From Acidobacteriaceae bacterium (GTDB taxonomy: Bacteria > Acidobacteriota > Terriglobia > Terriglobales > SbA1), in the NCBI GenBank assembly GCA_003136335.1, contig PLEA01000650.1, positions 1-13,164 on the forward strand: a DNA stretch of 13,164 nucleotides. Reading direction: 5' to 3'. This document shows, one piece after another, positions 5,393-12,143 of the stretch; the first letter of the stretch is position 1; each line of letters begins with the position of its first letter. The notes beneath the pieces were generated by a model, which was not told the origin of the DNA, searched no databases, and saw only the letters and a program-made list of their open reading frames with translations. The translations under genes and the position numbers were made by a program.

Positions 5393-8062
5393 CTACTGAA
5401 TCAGCGTTCCTCCGTTGGTCAGGTTGGGATCGGCGTCGGGAGCGATTACTACGGCGGCGGCTACGCGGTCGCCGGGTTCCATGTTCAGGAGACGGACGCC
5501 CTGGGCGTTGCGGCCGGATTCGCGGATGGTGGTGGAGTCCATGCGGATGATTTTGCCGTAGTGGCTGATCAGCATGACTTCGGAAGTTTCGTCGACTTGC
5601 GCGATGGCGACGACTTTGCCTACACGCTCGGTGGTTTTCACGTTGATCACGCCTTTGCCTCCGCGGTTGGTTAGACGATATTCGTCGGCGGGGGTGCGCT
5701 TGCCGTAGCCGTTTTCGGTGACGGAGAGGATTAGCGTGCCCTTCACCGTCACGTCGACGACTTCGGGTTCGGTGGACGTTGCAGCTTGCGCGGGCGAGTC
5801 GCCCGCGCCCACACCGACCGCAGCGACACCGGGTTTTGTGGTAGTGGCCATTCCTACTACGTAGTCGTTCTGGTCCAGGTCGATGCCCCAGACACCGTAA
5901 GCGGCGCGGCCCATGGGGCGGACGTGGCTTTCGTCGAAGCGGACGGCCATGCCTTCGTGCGAGGCCAGGAAGACGATCTGATTACCGTCGGTGATGCGGG
6001 CTGCAACCAGTTCGTCGCCTTCTTCAATGGCGATAGCGTTGATGCCGTTGGAGCGCACGTGCATGAACTCGCGCAACGCCGATTTCTTGACCAGGCCTTT
6101 GCGGGTGGCGAAGAAAACGTATTTATTTTCTTGTTCGAGATTGCGCACGGCGAGCATCGTCTTGACGGTTTCGCCGGGCTGCAGGCCAATCAGGTTGCCG
6201 ATGTGCTTGCCTTTACCGGCGGCGCTGACGTCGGGAATCTCGTAGACCTTGAGCCAGTAGACGCGGCCCTTGTTGGTGAAGATGAGAATGAAGGCGTGCG
6301 TAGAGGCGATGAAGAGGTGCTCGACGAAATCCTCGTCGCGCGTCTTCATGCCGGTGCGGCCCGTGCCTCCGCGGCGCTGCATGCGGTAGGTGGAGATGGG
6401 CGTGCGCTTCATGTAGCCGGAGTGGCTGACGGTGACGGCAACCTGCTCGTCGGCGATGAGATCTTCGAGAACGATTTCGGCGGCTTCGTCTTCGAGCCGG
6501 GTGCGGCGCTCGTCTCCGTAAAGCTTTTTGACTTCTTCGAGTTCTTTGATGATGACGTTGCGCAGTTTTTTCTCGGAACCGAGGATCGATTCGTATTCGG
6601 CGATGCTGTCGCGGACGTCCTTCAACTCGTTGGCGAGTTCATCGATGGAGAGCTTCGTCAAACGATGCAACTGCAGTTCGAGGATGGCATCGGCCTGCCT
6701 GGTGGTGAAGGGCTTTTCGGGGTCGAGCTTGGGTGCGCGACCGGTCGTGTTGATGTCGATCTTCTTGCCGCCGAAGTAGAGCGCCAAATTTTCGCGGGCG
6801 TCGGCGCGGTTGGCGCTGCCGCGAATAATAGTGATGACGTTATCGAGATGATCGAGGGCAGTGAGATAGCCTTCGAGGATGTGCTCGCGGTCTTTCGCTT
6901 TCTGCAGCAGGTAGGCGGTGCGGCGGCGGACGACGTCGACGCGGTGCTCGATGAAGTACTTGATGGTCGGGATAAGGCCTATTTCGCGGGGCTGTCCGTT
7001 GACCACCGCGAGCAGGATCATGGAGAAGCTTTCCTGCATCTGCGTATGCTTGAAGAGCTGGTTGAGGACGATCTGCGGCTCGGCGCCGCGCTTGAGTTCG
7101 ACGACGACGCGCATGCCGTCGCGGTCGCTCTCGTCGCGAATGTCGGAGATGTCTTCGATGTCTTTGTCGTTGACCAGTTGCGCGATGCGCTCGACGAGGC
7201 GGGCCTTGTTCACCTGATACGGAATTTCGGTGACGATGATGGCCTGACGGTCTTTGTTGATGTTCTCGATGGCAGCCTTGGCGCGCATCATGAAGCGGCC
7301 ACGGCCAGTCCGGTAGGCCTCGAAGACTCCAGCGCGGCCATGAATGATGCCAGCGGTGGGAAAGTCGGGTCCTTGCACGAACTTCAGAATCTCGGCGAGC
7401 TGGGCGTTGGGATTGTTGACCAGCGTGATGGTCGCGTCGACGATCTCGGTGAGATTATGCGGCGGAATTTTTGTAGCCATGCCGACGGCGATTCCGTCGG
7501 AGCCGTTGATCAGAAGATTCGGAATGCGCGCGGGAAGAACGTCGGGCTCGACTTCGCTGCCATCGTAGTTGTCATGGAAATCGACAGTCTCTTTGTCGAG
7601 ATCTTCTAGAAGGGCAGTAGAAACCTGGGCCAGCTTGGCCTCGGTGTAACGGTCGGCGGCGGGCGGGTCTCCGTCGACGGAGCCGAAGTTGCCTTGACCA
7701 AAGATCAGCGGGTAGCGCATGCTCCAGGTTTGCGCGAGGCGAACGAGAGCGTCGTACACGGCAAGGTTGCCATGGGGATGGTATTTGCCCATGACCTCGC
7801 CGACGATTCTGGCGCACTTGCGCGTGGCTTTGTTGGGCTGAAGACCCATCTGCTGCATGGTGTAAAGAATGCGGCGATGAACGGGCTTCAATCCGTCGCG
7901 CACATCGGGCAAGGCGCGGCCAATGATCACCGACATGGAGTAGTCGAGATACGACCGCTTCATCTCCTCTTCGATGTTGACGGGTTGAATGTTCAACGCA
8001 CCGGGGCCTTCGCCGCCGGGCGGAGGAGTCAGGGGGAGTTCGGGGTTTTGATCGTCGGGCAT
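5393..8062 (-). CDS. gyrA: DNA gyrase subunit A
   Basis: GyrA cuts and rejoins DNA in the A2B2 gyrase that introduces negative supercoils. The protein has 889 residues, close to E. coli (875). The N-terminal breakage-reunion domain starts at [35 protein letters not shown] (about 30-64). The quinolone-resistance region reads [11 protein letters not shown] (94-104), and the catalytic tyrosine is Tyr139 in AADRYTE. A coiled-coil and tower region follows to about 530. The C-terminal beta-pinwheel begins with the GyrA box QRRGGTG (562-568), which separates it from ParC. Oddities: Leu100 stands at the E. coli Ser83 position, Asp137 replaces the usual Met before Arg-Tyr, and an Ala/Gly-rich insertion of about 30 residues (739-770) interrupts the pinwheel. 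Ahead of the conserved domain lies a Pro-rich N-terminal tail (1-29). gyrB is not in the window; the gene appears monocistronic, with a promoter near 8178-8186. Confidence 0.98.
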   Translation of the reverse strand: MPDDQNPELPLTPPPGGEGPGALNIQPVNIEEEMKRSYLDYSMSVIIGRALPDVRDGLKPVHRRILYTMQQMGLQPNKATRKCARIVGEVMGKYHPHGNLAVYDALVRLAQTWSMRYPLIFGQGNFGSVDGDPPAADRYTEAKLAQVSTALLEDLDKETVDFHDNYDGSEVEPDVLPARIPNLLINGSDGIAVGMATKIPPHNLTEIVDATITLVNNPNAQLAEILKFVQGPDFPTAGIIHGRAGVFEAYRTGRGRFMMRAKAAIENINKDRQAIIVTEIPYQVNKARLVERIAQLVNDKDIEDISDIRDESDRDGMRVVVELKRGAEPQIVLNQLFKHTQMQESFSMILLAVVNGQPREIGLIPTIKYFIEHRVDVVRRRTAYLLQKAKDREHILEGYLTALDHLDNVITIIRGSANRADARENLALYFGGKKIDINTTGRAPKLDPEKPFTTRQADAILELQLHRLTKLSIDELANELKDVRDSIAEYESILGSEKKLRNVIIKELEEVKKLYGDERRTRLEDEAAEIVLEDLIADEQVAVTVSHSGYMKRTPISTYRMQRRGGTGRTGMKTRDEDFVEHLFIASTHAFILIFTNKGRVYWLKVYEIPDVSAAGKGKHIGNLIGLQPGETVKTMLAVRNLEQENKYVFFATRKGLVKKSALREFMHVRSNGINAIAIEEGDELVAARITDGNQIVFLASHEGMAVRFDESHVRPMGRAAYGVWGIDLDQNDYVVGMATTTKPGVAAVGVGAGDSPAQAATSTEPEVVDVTVKGTLILSVTENGYGKRTPADEYRLTNRGGKGVINVKTTERVGKVVAIAQVDETSEVMLISHYGKIIRMDSTTIRESGRNAQGVRLLNMEPGDRVAAAVVIAPDADPNLTNGGTLIQ
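5788..5808. repeat. Perfect palindrome inside the gyrA coding sequence
   Basis: Two 10-bp arms, GCGCGGGCGA (5788-5797) and TCGCCCGCGC (5799-5808), flank a single central G. It encodes GAGDSPAQ (residues 752-759 of GyrA) in an Ala/Gly-rich insertion. The GGGCGAGTCGCCC core closely resembles GGGCGAGACGCCC in the intergenic repeat at 4233-4253. Confidence 0.75.
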
Positions 8063-8064
8063 TA

Positions 8065-8099
8065 TTTAGCTCTCAGCTGTCAGCTTTCAGCCGTCAGCT
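8065..8099. repeat. Five tandem 7-bp repeats directly upstream of gyrA
   Basis: Five successive heptamers fit NTCAGCT: TTTAGCT, CTCAGCT, GTCAGCT, TTCAGCC and GTCAGCT, from 8065 to 8099. In gyrA sense they read AGCTGAN and end two bases before ATG 8062. They therefore occupy the ribosome-binding region; the only Shine-Dalgarno-like bases (GAGAG) come from a repeat unit. Confidence 0.75.
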
Positions 8100-8326
8100 T
8101 AAAACGAGAAGTCGGCGCTCCGAAACCTTGTAACTGGTTGCATTTACAGGATGTTATGTGCTCTGGAAGCTGTGTTTATTATACCACGTCGGGCGGTCGG
8201 GATTGGGTGTGGGTGTTGGCAGGCTTGAGGCGGGCTCTCCCTGAGTATGGCGGCCCTTTGATGGCGAAGGGCTATGTGGTTGGGCGAGTATCGATTGCTG
8301 GTGAGAAGACGTTGCCGGCAACGTCT
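8100..8326. other. Intergenic region between gyrA and the secreted-protein gene
   Basis: This gap holds the gyrA leader and promoter. Near its right end is a perfect 20-bp palindrome, AGACGTTGCCGGCAACGTCT (8307-8326), ending right at the stop codon of the 8327-9019 gene. Sequences of the GAGACGTTGC(N)GCAACGTCTC type are recurrent intergenic repeats in my recollection. No small gene or RNA gene could be supported. Confidence 0.55.
8178..8186 (-). promoter_or_regulatory. Extended -10 promoter of gyrA
   Basis: On the minus strand TGGTATAAT (8186 down to 8178) is a perfect TATAAT with the extended TGn element. No good -35 box is found at 16-18 bp, which is usual for extended -10 promoters. The predicted start is near 8171, giving an untranslated leader of about 110 nt that includes the heptamer repeats. 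Confidence 0.55.
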
Positions 8327-9019
8327 CTACGGGCGGATGATTACTTCATTGGGGGCGGAGGGAAGTTGGAATCTTACGCTGCGGGATTGGTTGGACTTGA
8401 CGGTCTCTGGCAGATTCAGCGACGAGAGTTCGATCTTCCTGTTCCAGGATCCGTTCGCGTAGTAATCGCCCGATGTGTAGAGGACACCATCAGTGATCAT
8501 GTAGTCAGATACTTCTTCGTGGTGTCCATCGCGAAACACCAGAACTGCGGGAGCCAAATCCTTGGCTGTAACTGGGGGAATCGCGGGGCCTGAGGGGTGG
8601 GGCTGCCGACTTGGAGCATTCGGCATTGAATCAATTTTCTCTGAATCGATCAGCTCTGCCTCCGACGTTTCTTCGCCGCTCACCCGAACGTAGCGGTCAC
8701 CCTGCAGTTCGATCATCAGCGGCTGGCTGGGCGATTGGGTAGACGATGAAGAATTCTCTGGCGCGGGCGCTGCCGCCGAAGGAGCTTGCAGGATGATCAC
8801 GGGCGGCTGAGATCCGACGGGATATCCCGTGGTGGAGAGATAGTCGGAATAGAACGGATCGGAGAATGCGAGCGGATAAAAAAGAGACCGCGCATGGCCG
8901 CCTCGGAAGTAACTGCCAGCGAAGCGCGGAGAGCCCGAGACCATGCGTTGCGCGTTCATGCACGGCGTGGCGGCGACCAGCATTGTAACGAGAAGCAGTG
9001 TGATGAGATGACTGCGCAT
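8327..9019 (-). CDS. Secreted protein of unknown function, paralogue of its upstream neighbour
   Basis: A 230-residue protein with an N-terminal signal peptide (hydrophobic core residues 6-18, likely cleavage after MNA at 21-23), so exported to the periplasm or beyond. A Gly/Tyr/Phe-containing segment (30-70), a Pro/Ala/Ser-rich low-complexity linker (72-100) and a short LMIELQGDRYVRV segment (101-113) follow. The C-terminal domain (about 157-220) reads APAVLVFRDGHHEEVSDYMI...DGVLY...RKIELSSLNLPET...VRFQLP and matches the C-terminal domain of the gene 2 bp upstream (EPTLLIFKDGRKLEVGNYAI...). Cys20 is not in a proper lipobox (ATPC). The start at ATG 9019 lies 2 bp after the stop of the previous gene, so the two are cotranscribed and probably translationally coupled. 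No known enzymatic motif is seen. Confidence 0.8.
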   Translation of the reverse strand: MRSHLITLLLVTMLVAATPCMNAQRMVSGSPRFAGSYFRGGHARSLFYPLAFSDPFYSDYLSTTGYPVGSQPPVIILQAPSAAAPAPENSSSSTQSPSQPLMIELQGDRYVRVSGEETSEAELIDSEKIDSMPNAPSRQPHPSGPAIPPVTAKDLAPAVLVFRDGHHEEVSDYMITDGVLYTSGDYYANGSWNRKIELSSLNLPETVKSNQSRSVRFQLPSAPNEVIIRP

Positions 9020-9021
9020 GA

Positions 9022-9696
9022 TCAGTTCGCCTGAGGGGGTTGTGGGGGCTGAAATGTGATGCCGTGATCGTCGTTTTGCTGGCGTGTGGCCTCGATATCG
9101 AGATCGGTGAGCGCAATTTTGCGGGCGTGTCTGGGCGTCAGATCAAAGAGAGTCTGACCGATAATGGCGTAGTTTCCGACCTCAAGCTTGCGACCATCCT
9201 TGAAGATAAGCAGGGTCGGTTCCTGGGAAGAGTCGGGATCAGCCGAGACATCGTCATCCCGAGTGGCGTGGGGCGTGGGAACATTTCTCACTGGCGGGAT
9301 ATAGGAGGCAGCACCGGATCCGCGGCGGTCGAAGATGGTAGGACCGCCTTGGTAGTTGTCATCCGCGCTGTTGTCAGTGTCGTCGTCGGTTGCGCCGAGA
9401 TCGACGGCGTAGGGAACAGGGACGGCGTAAATTACCGGGGATGCAACATAGTGATGGTGGTGAGGATAGTTTTCGCCGTTGCGAGGCGCGGGCGACGTGG
9501 AGATGGGGCCCAGTAAAGTTACGCTCGCCGAAGGGCCGTTGATGGCGCGTCCACCGAATCCAGACGCGGACGCACCGTTAATCTGCGCATGGGCACTTGA
9601 GACGAGGACCACGAGCAGCACAAGCAGGCTGAGAAATGCGACGGACGCCGGAATCGAATGCCGCACGGAAACATGATACTCCAACCAGGAAGACAT
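9022..9696 (-). CDS. Secreted protein of unknown function, first gene of a paralogous pair
   Basis: A 224-residue protein with a long n-region, a strong hydrophobic core (19-33) and a signal-peptidase site after SAHA (34-37). The mature part has a Gly/Ser-rich start, a HHHH run (79-82), an acidic Asp-rich stretch (DDDTDNSADD, 104-113), a Pro-rich segment and a C-terminal domain (159-219) reading EPTLLIFKDGRKLEVGNYAIIGQTLFDL...RKIALTDLDIEATRQQNDDHGITF. That domain is shared with the downstream gene and resembles a domain I recall from many acidobacterial hypothetical proteins; its role is unknown. A good Shine-Dalgarno sequence (GAGGTG, 6 nt before ATG 9696) supports the start. The gene diverges from the PASTA-domain gene across a 195-bp gap. 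Confidence 0.82.
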   Translation of the reverse strand: MSSWLEYHVSVRHSIPASVAFLSLLVLLVVLVSSAHAQINGASASGFGGRAINGPSASVTLLGPISTSPAPRNGENYPHHHHYVASPVIYAVPVPYAVDLGATDDDTDNSADDNYQGGPTIFDRRGSGAASYIPPVRNVPTPHATRDDDVSADPDSSQEPTLLIFKDGRKLEVGNYAIIGQTLFDLTPRHARKIALTDLDIEATRQQNDDHGITFQPPQPPQAN

Positions 9697-9839
9697 GGCG
9701 CACCTCGACAGTGGCAGGCCGTTCCTACGCTTAGATGCGGGAAAGGCTGGCCGGATGCCTGTGAGCGGGCGACAGACGCGATGCGCGACGCTGGATGTTG
9801 TCGAAAGTACGAAGTTCGCGATTGCTGAAAGGTGCGGAC

Positions 9840-9845
9840 TATAAT
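9840..9845 (+). promoter_or_regulatory. -10 box of the PASTA-domain gene
   Basis: A perfect TATAAT lies 46 nt before ATG 9892, which predicts a leader of about 40 nt. The -35 region is weak (TTCGCG at 9815-9820, 19-bp spacing). The hexamer falls inside the upstream in-frame extension that starts at GTG 9832, which argues for ATG 9892 as the true start. The rest of the 9697-9891 gap shows nothing further that I can support, including no clear promoter for the divergent secreted pair. Confidence 0.5.
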
Positions 9846-9891
9846 TCTGCGGGCTGCGAATTCTGCTGGCTGGGGCGAAAGCGTTCGAAGT

Positions 9892-10665
9892 ATGAAATCT
9901 GCAATCCGATTTGCTCTGCTGGCGCTAGTGCTGGTGATTGTGGCGATGGTGTCGGCGTTGACGGCGATGCGGTTTGCCATTCACGGGCAGGAGGTCGCAG
10001 TACCTCTGCTGGTCGGACTTGCTCCGGCGGAAGCGGAGAGAAAGGTGGCGGGGCTCGGTTTGCAAATTTCGATCGAGCGGCAGTACTACAGTCCGCAGAT
10101 TGCAGAAGGAAGAATCGTGTCGCAGTTGCCGCTGCCGGGAACCAAGGTGCGGCGCGGCTGGCAGGTGCGCGTGGCGCAAAGTCTAGGACCGATCCGAGTG
10201 ACAATTCCAGATGTGACGGGCAACAGCGAGCACGCGGCGGAATTGAATATCCGGCGGCGCGGGCTGGATATAGCTTCGATGGCGCAGGTGCAGACTCCGG
10301 AGATCCCGGCGGATCAGGTGCTGGCGCAGAGTCCGACGGCGAATGCTACGCAGGTGGCGGCGCCGAAGATCAGCTTGCTGGTGTCGGCGGCAGCGCAGCC
10401 GCAGGCATTTGTGATGCCGAGCTTTGTGGGACAACCGCTGGGCAGCGCGAGCCGGAGTTTGCAGGAAGCGGGATTCCGGCTGGGGGATGTGAGTTTGGCA
10501 ACGCCGGCGGTCGCTCCTGCGCCAGATGATGCGAATTTGGCGAATCCGGCTGCGCCTTCAGTGTTACCGGCGCAGCCCGGGCCAGCGAGCATCATCGTGT
10601 CGCAGGTGCCGGCCGCGGGGCAGAAAGTGGTGGCGGGAGCAACGGTTAATTTCGACGTCCGGTAA
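9892..10665 (+). CDS. Membrane-anchored protein with three PASTA domains
   Basis: A 257-residue protein with one transmembrane helix (about 7-29) and three extracytoplasmic PASTA domains at about 34-97, 102-166 and 173-257. Each shows the pattern VPxLVGxxxxxAxxxLxxxGL...SQxPxxGxxVxxG, for example VPLLVGLAPAEAERKVAGLGL and IVSQLPLPGTKVRRG in the first, and MPSFVGQPLGSASRSLQEAGF and IVSQVPAAGQKVVAG in the third. The third has an Ala/Pro-rich insertion (about 203-232). PASTA domains bind muropeptides or beta-lactams in Ser/Thr kinases and PBPs; here there is no kinase or transpeptidase domain, so this is a stand-alone PASTA protein, possibly a cell-wall sensor or scaffold. It is next to rsmB and fmt, a gene order I recall from Acidobacteria. 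The second domain lacks a clear SQxPxxG ending (LAQSPTANATQV). Confidence 0.9.
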   Translation: MKSAIRFALLALVLVIVAMVSALTAMRFAIHGQEVAVPLLVGLAPAEAERKVAGLGLQISIERQYYSPQIAEGRIVSQLPLPGTKVRRGWQVRVAQSLGPIRVTIPDVTGNSEHAAELNIRRRGLDIASMAQVQTPEIPADQVLAQSPTANATQVAAPKISLLVSAAAQPQAFVMPSFVGQPLGSASRSLQEAGFRLGDVSLATPAVAPAPDDANLANPAAPSVLPAQPGPASIIVSQVPAAGQKVVAGATVNFDVR

Positions 10666-10673
10666 GAGAACTC

Positions 10674-10705
10674 GCCACGGATTTACGCGGATCCTCACGG
10701 ATAAA
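10674..10705. repeat. Short dispersed-type repeat after the PASTA gene
   Basis: The segment GCCACGGATTTACGCGGATC (10674-10693) and the following CTCACGGATAAAC contain three CACGGAT/GCGGAT units in series. This CCACGGAT(N)ACGCGGAT type of short repeat is one I recall from many bacterial genomes. It fills most of the gap between the convergent PASTA gene and rsmB; no intrinsic terminator is visible. Confidence 0.5.
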
Positions 10706-10720
10706 CCCGAAATAAAATCT

Positions 10721-12067
10721 TCAAGATCTTTCCAGAATTGCGGCGAAGAATCCGTCACAGGGATGGACGCCTGGTATGGTACGCAGGTACGGGCCGCGCG
10801 TGAGGGACAATGTATCGGGCCAGGTTAGCTCGCCAGTTGTTTTCAAGCGGTCGAGTTGGGAACGGCAATCGACGCGGCGGAAGTAATTGTTTTCCGACAA
10901 GGCTTGCTCGACCACATCTTCGTTTTCTTCTTTTTCCAACGAACACGTTGAGTAGATGAGGCGTCCTTGGGGAGCGACTTGGGCCAGGGCGGAGCGCAGG
11001 ATCGCGAGTTGACGCTGGTGTAACTTTGCGAGATCGTCGAGCGTGAGCCGCCATTTGATCTCAGGATTGCGGGCGAGCGTGCCGGTCCCGGAGCAGGGAA
11101 CGTCGGCGAGAACGCGATCGAACGGGAGCAATGTTGGGAGATTCTGCGCATCAGCGGCCACGATTTGGATTTGCGCATTGGAATGCGATGCAAACAACAG
11201 ATTTTGCAGCAGGCGTGCGCGATGAGGATGAAGTTCGACGGCGGTGATTGCGGCTTCCGCGTTATGGTCCGCAATCGCAAGCGTCTTGCCGCCTGGAGCG
11301 GCACAGCAATCGAGAATGTGTGATCCGTGCCCGACGAGGTCGGCGACCAGTTGCGAGGCTTCGTCCTGGATGACGATGTGGCCGGCGCGGAAGGCTTGGG
11401 TTCCGGTGAGGTCTCCGGCTTGGACACGGCGGGCGGATGCGAGAAGGCCCCCGCGGACTAGGGCGATTCCTTCTTGATGGAGTTGCTCTTCCGCAGCGAG
11501 CGTGCGGAGTCGGATTGCGGTGGTGGGGATCGCTTGGTCGTATCGGCAGATCTGGTGAGCGGCGGAGAGTCCGTATTCGCGGGCCCAACGCTCGACAAGC
11601 CAGAGGGGATGCGCAAGAGAACTGCCTAGAGCTTGGGGCGAAGAGTTTTCGTCTTCCGCGGAAATATCAGGCTTTCGTGGCACTGCTGAGAGCTTGCGCA
11701 GCACAGCATTCACGAAGGGAGCGGCGGAGCGTTTCCGAGCCCGCTTCACGAGTTCGACACTCTCGTGGAGGGCGGCGCGGTGCGGGATACGATCGAGCCA
11801 GAGGCACTGATAGAGGGCCAGGCGCAAGGCGATCAGAATCTCGACGTCGAGTTTGGCCAGCGGCTGCGAGGAGGCGCTGGCGATGTCGGCGTCGAGGCGT
11901 GAGCGCCAGCGGAGGACGCCCATAACGAGCTCGGTGGCAAGGGCGTGATCGGGAGTCGAGAGGCGCTCATGAGCGGTAGAGTGCAGAAGGTCCGAGGCGT
12001 AGGAAGATTCGCGCTCGACGCGGAGGAGGATGTCGAAGGCGGCGGCGCGGGCGGGGGAAACGGACAT
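10721..12067 (-). CDS. rsmB: 16S rRNA (cytosine-967-C5)-methyltransferase RsmB
   Basis: RsmB (Sun/Fmu) methylates C967 of 16S rRNA with S-adenosylmethionine. The chosen start at ATG 12067 gives 448 residues (E. coli 429). The N-terminal NusB-like RNA-binding domain runs to about residue 130 (ARAAAFDILLRVE, RIPHRAALHESVELVK, FVNAVLRKL). The C-terminal Rossmann domain has SAM motif I LDCCAAPGGKT (252-262), motif IV DVPCSGTG (322-329, Cys325) and motif VI STCSLEKEENEDVV (373-386) with the nucleophile Cys375. Extending to the in-frame ATG at 12124 would add 19 residues read from repeat DNA, so that is rejected. A GGGAG lies immediately before the ATG and TACAAT lies 8 nt before it. fmt lies 72 bp upstream on the same strand; the fmt-rsmB pair is common in bacteria. 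Confidence 0.96.
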   Translation of the reverse strand: MSVSPARAAAFDILLRVERESSYASDLLHSTAHERLSTPDHALATELVMGVLRWRSRLDADIASASSQPLAKLDVEILIALRLALYQCLWLDRIPHRAALHESVELVKRARKRSAAPFVNAVLRKLSAVPRKPDISAEDENSSPQALGSSLAHPLWLVERWAREYGLSAAHQICRYDQAIPTTAIRLRTLAAEEQLHQEGIALVRGGLLASARRVQAGDLTGTQAFRAGHIVIQDEASQLVADLVGHGSHILDCCAAPGGKTLAIADHNAEAAITAVELHPHRARLLQNLLFASHSNAQIQIVAADAQNLPTLLPFDRVLADVPCSGTGTLARNPEIKWRLTLDDLAKLHQRQLAILRSALAQVAPQGRLIYSTCSLEKEENEDVVEQALSENNYFRRVDCRSQLDRLKTTGELTWPDTLSLTRGPYLRTIPGVHPCDGFFAAILERS

Positions 12068-12075
12068 TGCTCCCG

Positions 12076-12081
12076 ATTGTA
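12076..12081 (-). promoter_or_regulatory. Putative -10 box of rsmB at leaderless spacing
   Basis: On the minus strand TACAAT (12081 down to 12076) ends 8 nt before ATG 12067, so the transcript would begin within 1-2 nt of the start codon. No good -35 box is seen. A GGGAG sits between, so ribosome binding from a longer fmt read-through transcript is also possible. Confidence 0.35.
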
Positions 12082-12104
12082 GGCTTTCGCGAAAAAGAAA
12101 AGGC

Positions 12105-12143
12105 TTAACCACATCAGAGGGCACAGAGGAGCAAAGAGGTTAA
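12105..12143. repeat. Repeat element between fmt and rsmB that supplies the fmt stop codon
   Basis: The 39-bp element is bounded by TTAACC (12105-12110) and its complement GGTTAA (12138-12143) and contains CAGAGGGCACAGAGGAGCAA. The CACAGAG core is shared with the repeat at 462-554. The fmt stop codon (12140-12142, TAA on the minus strand) lies in the terminal GGTTAA. Confidence 0.6.

Noticed and set aside
5786..7609. 607-codon open frame on the plus strand opposite gyrA
   Set aside because: It is fully antisense to conserved gyrA and its Asp/Val/Gly-rich, repetitive composition is the mirror of GC-rich gyrA codons; no family resemblance.
7694..8593. 299-codon plus-strand open frame across the gyrA start region
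   Set aside because: It runs antisense to the start of gyrA, through the heptamer repeats and promoter, and into the antisense of the secreted-protein gene; no recognisable protein.
9832..9891. N-terminal extension of the PASTA protein from GTG 9832
   Set aside because: The region contains a perfect TATAAT box, and the residues before the signal-anchor sequence look unlike a natural N-terminus.
12068..12124. N-terminal extension of rsmB to ATG 12124
   Set aside because: The extra 19 residues are read partly from the repeat element and have no family match; ATG 12067 fits the RsmB start.
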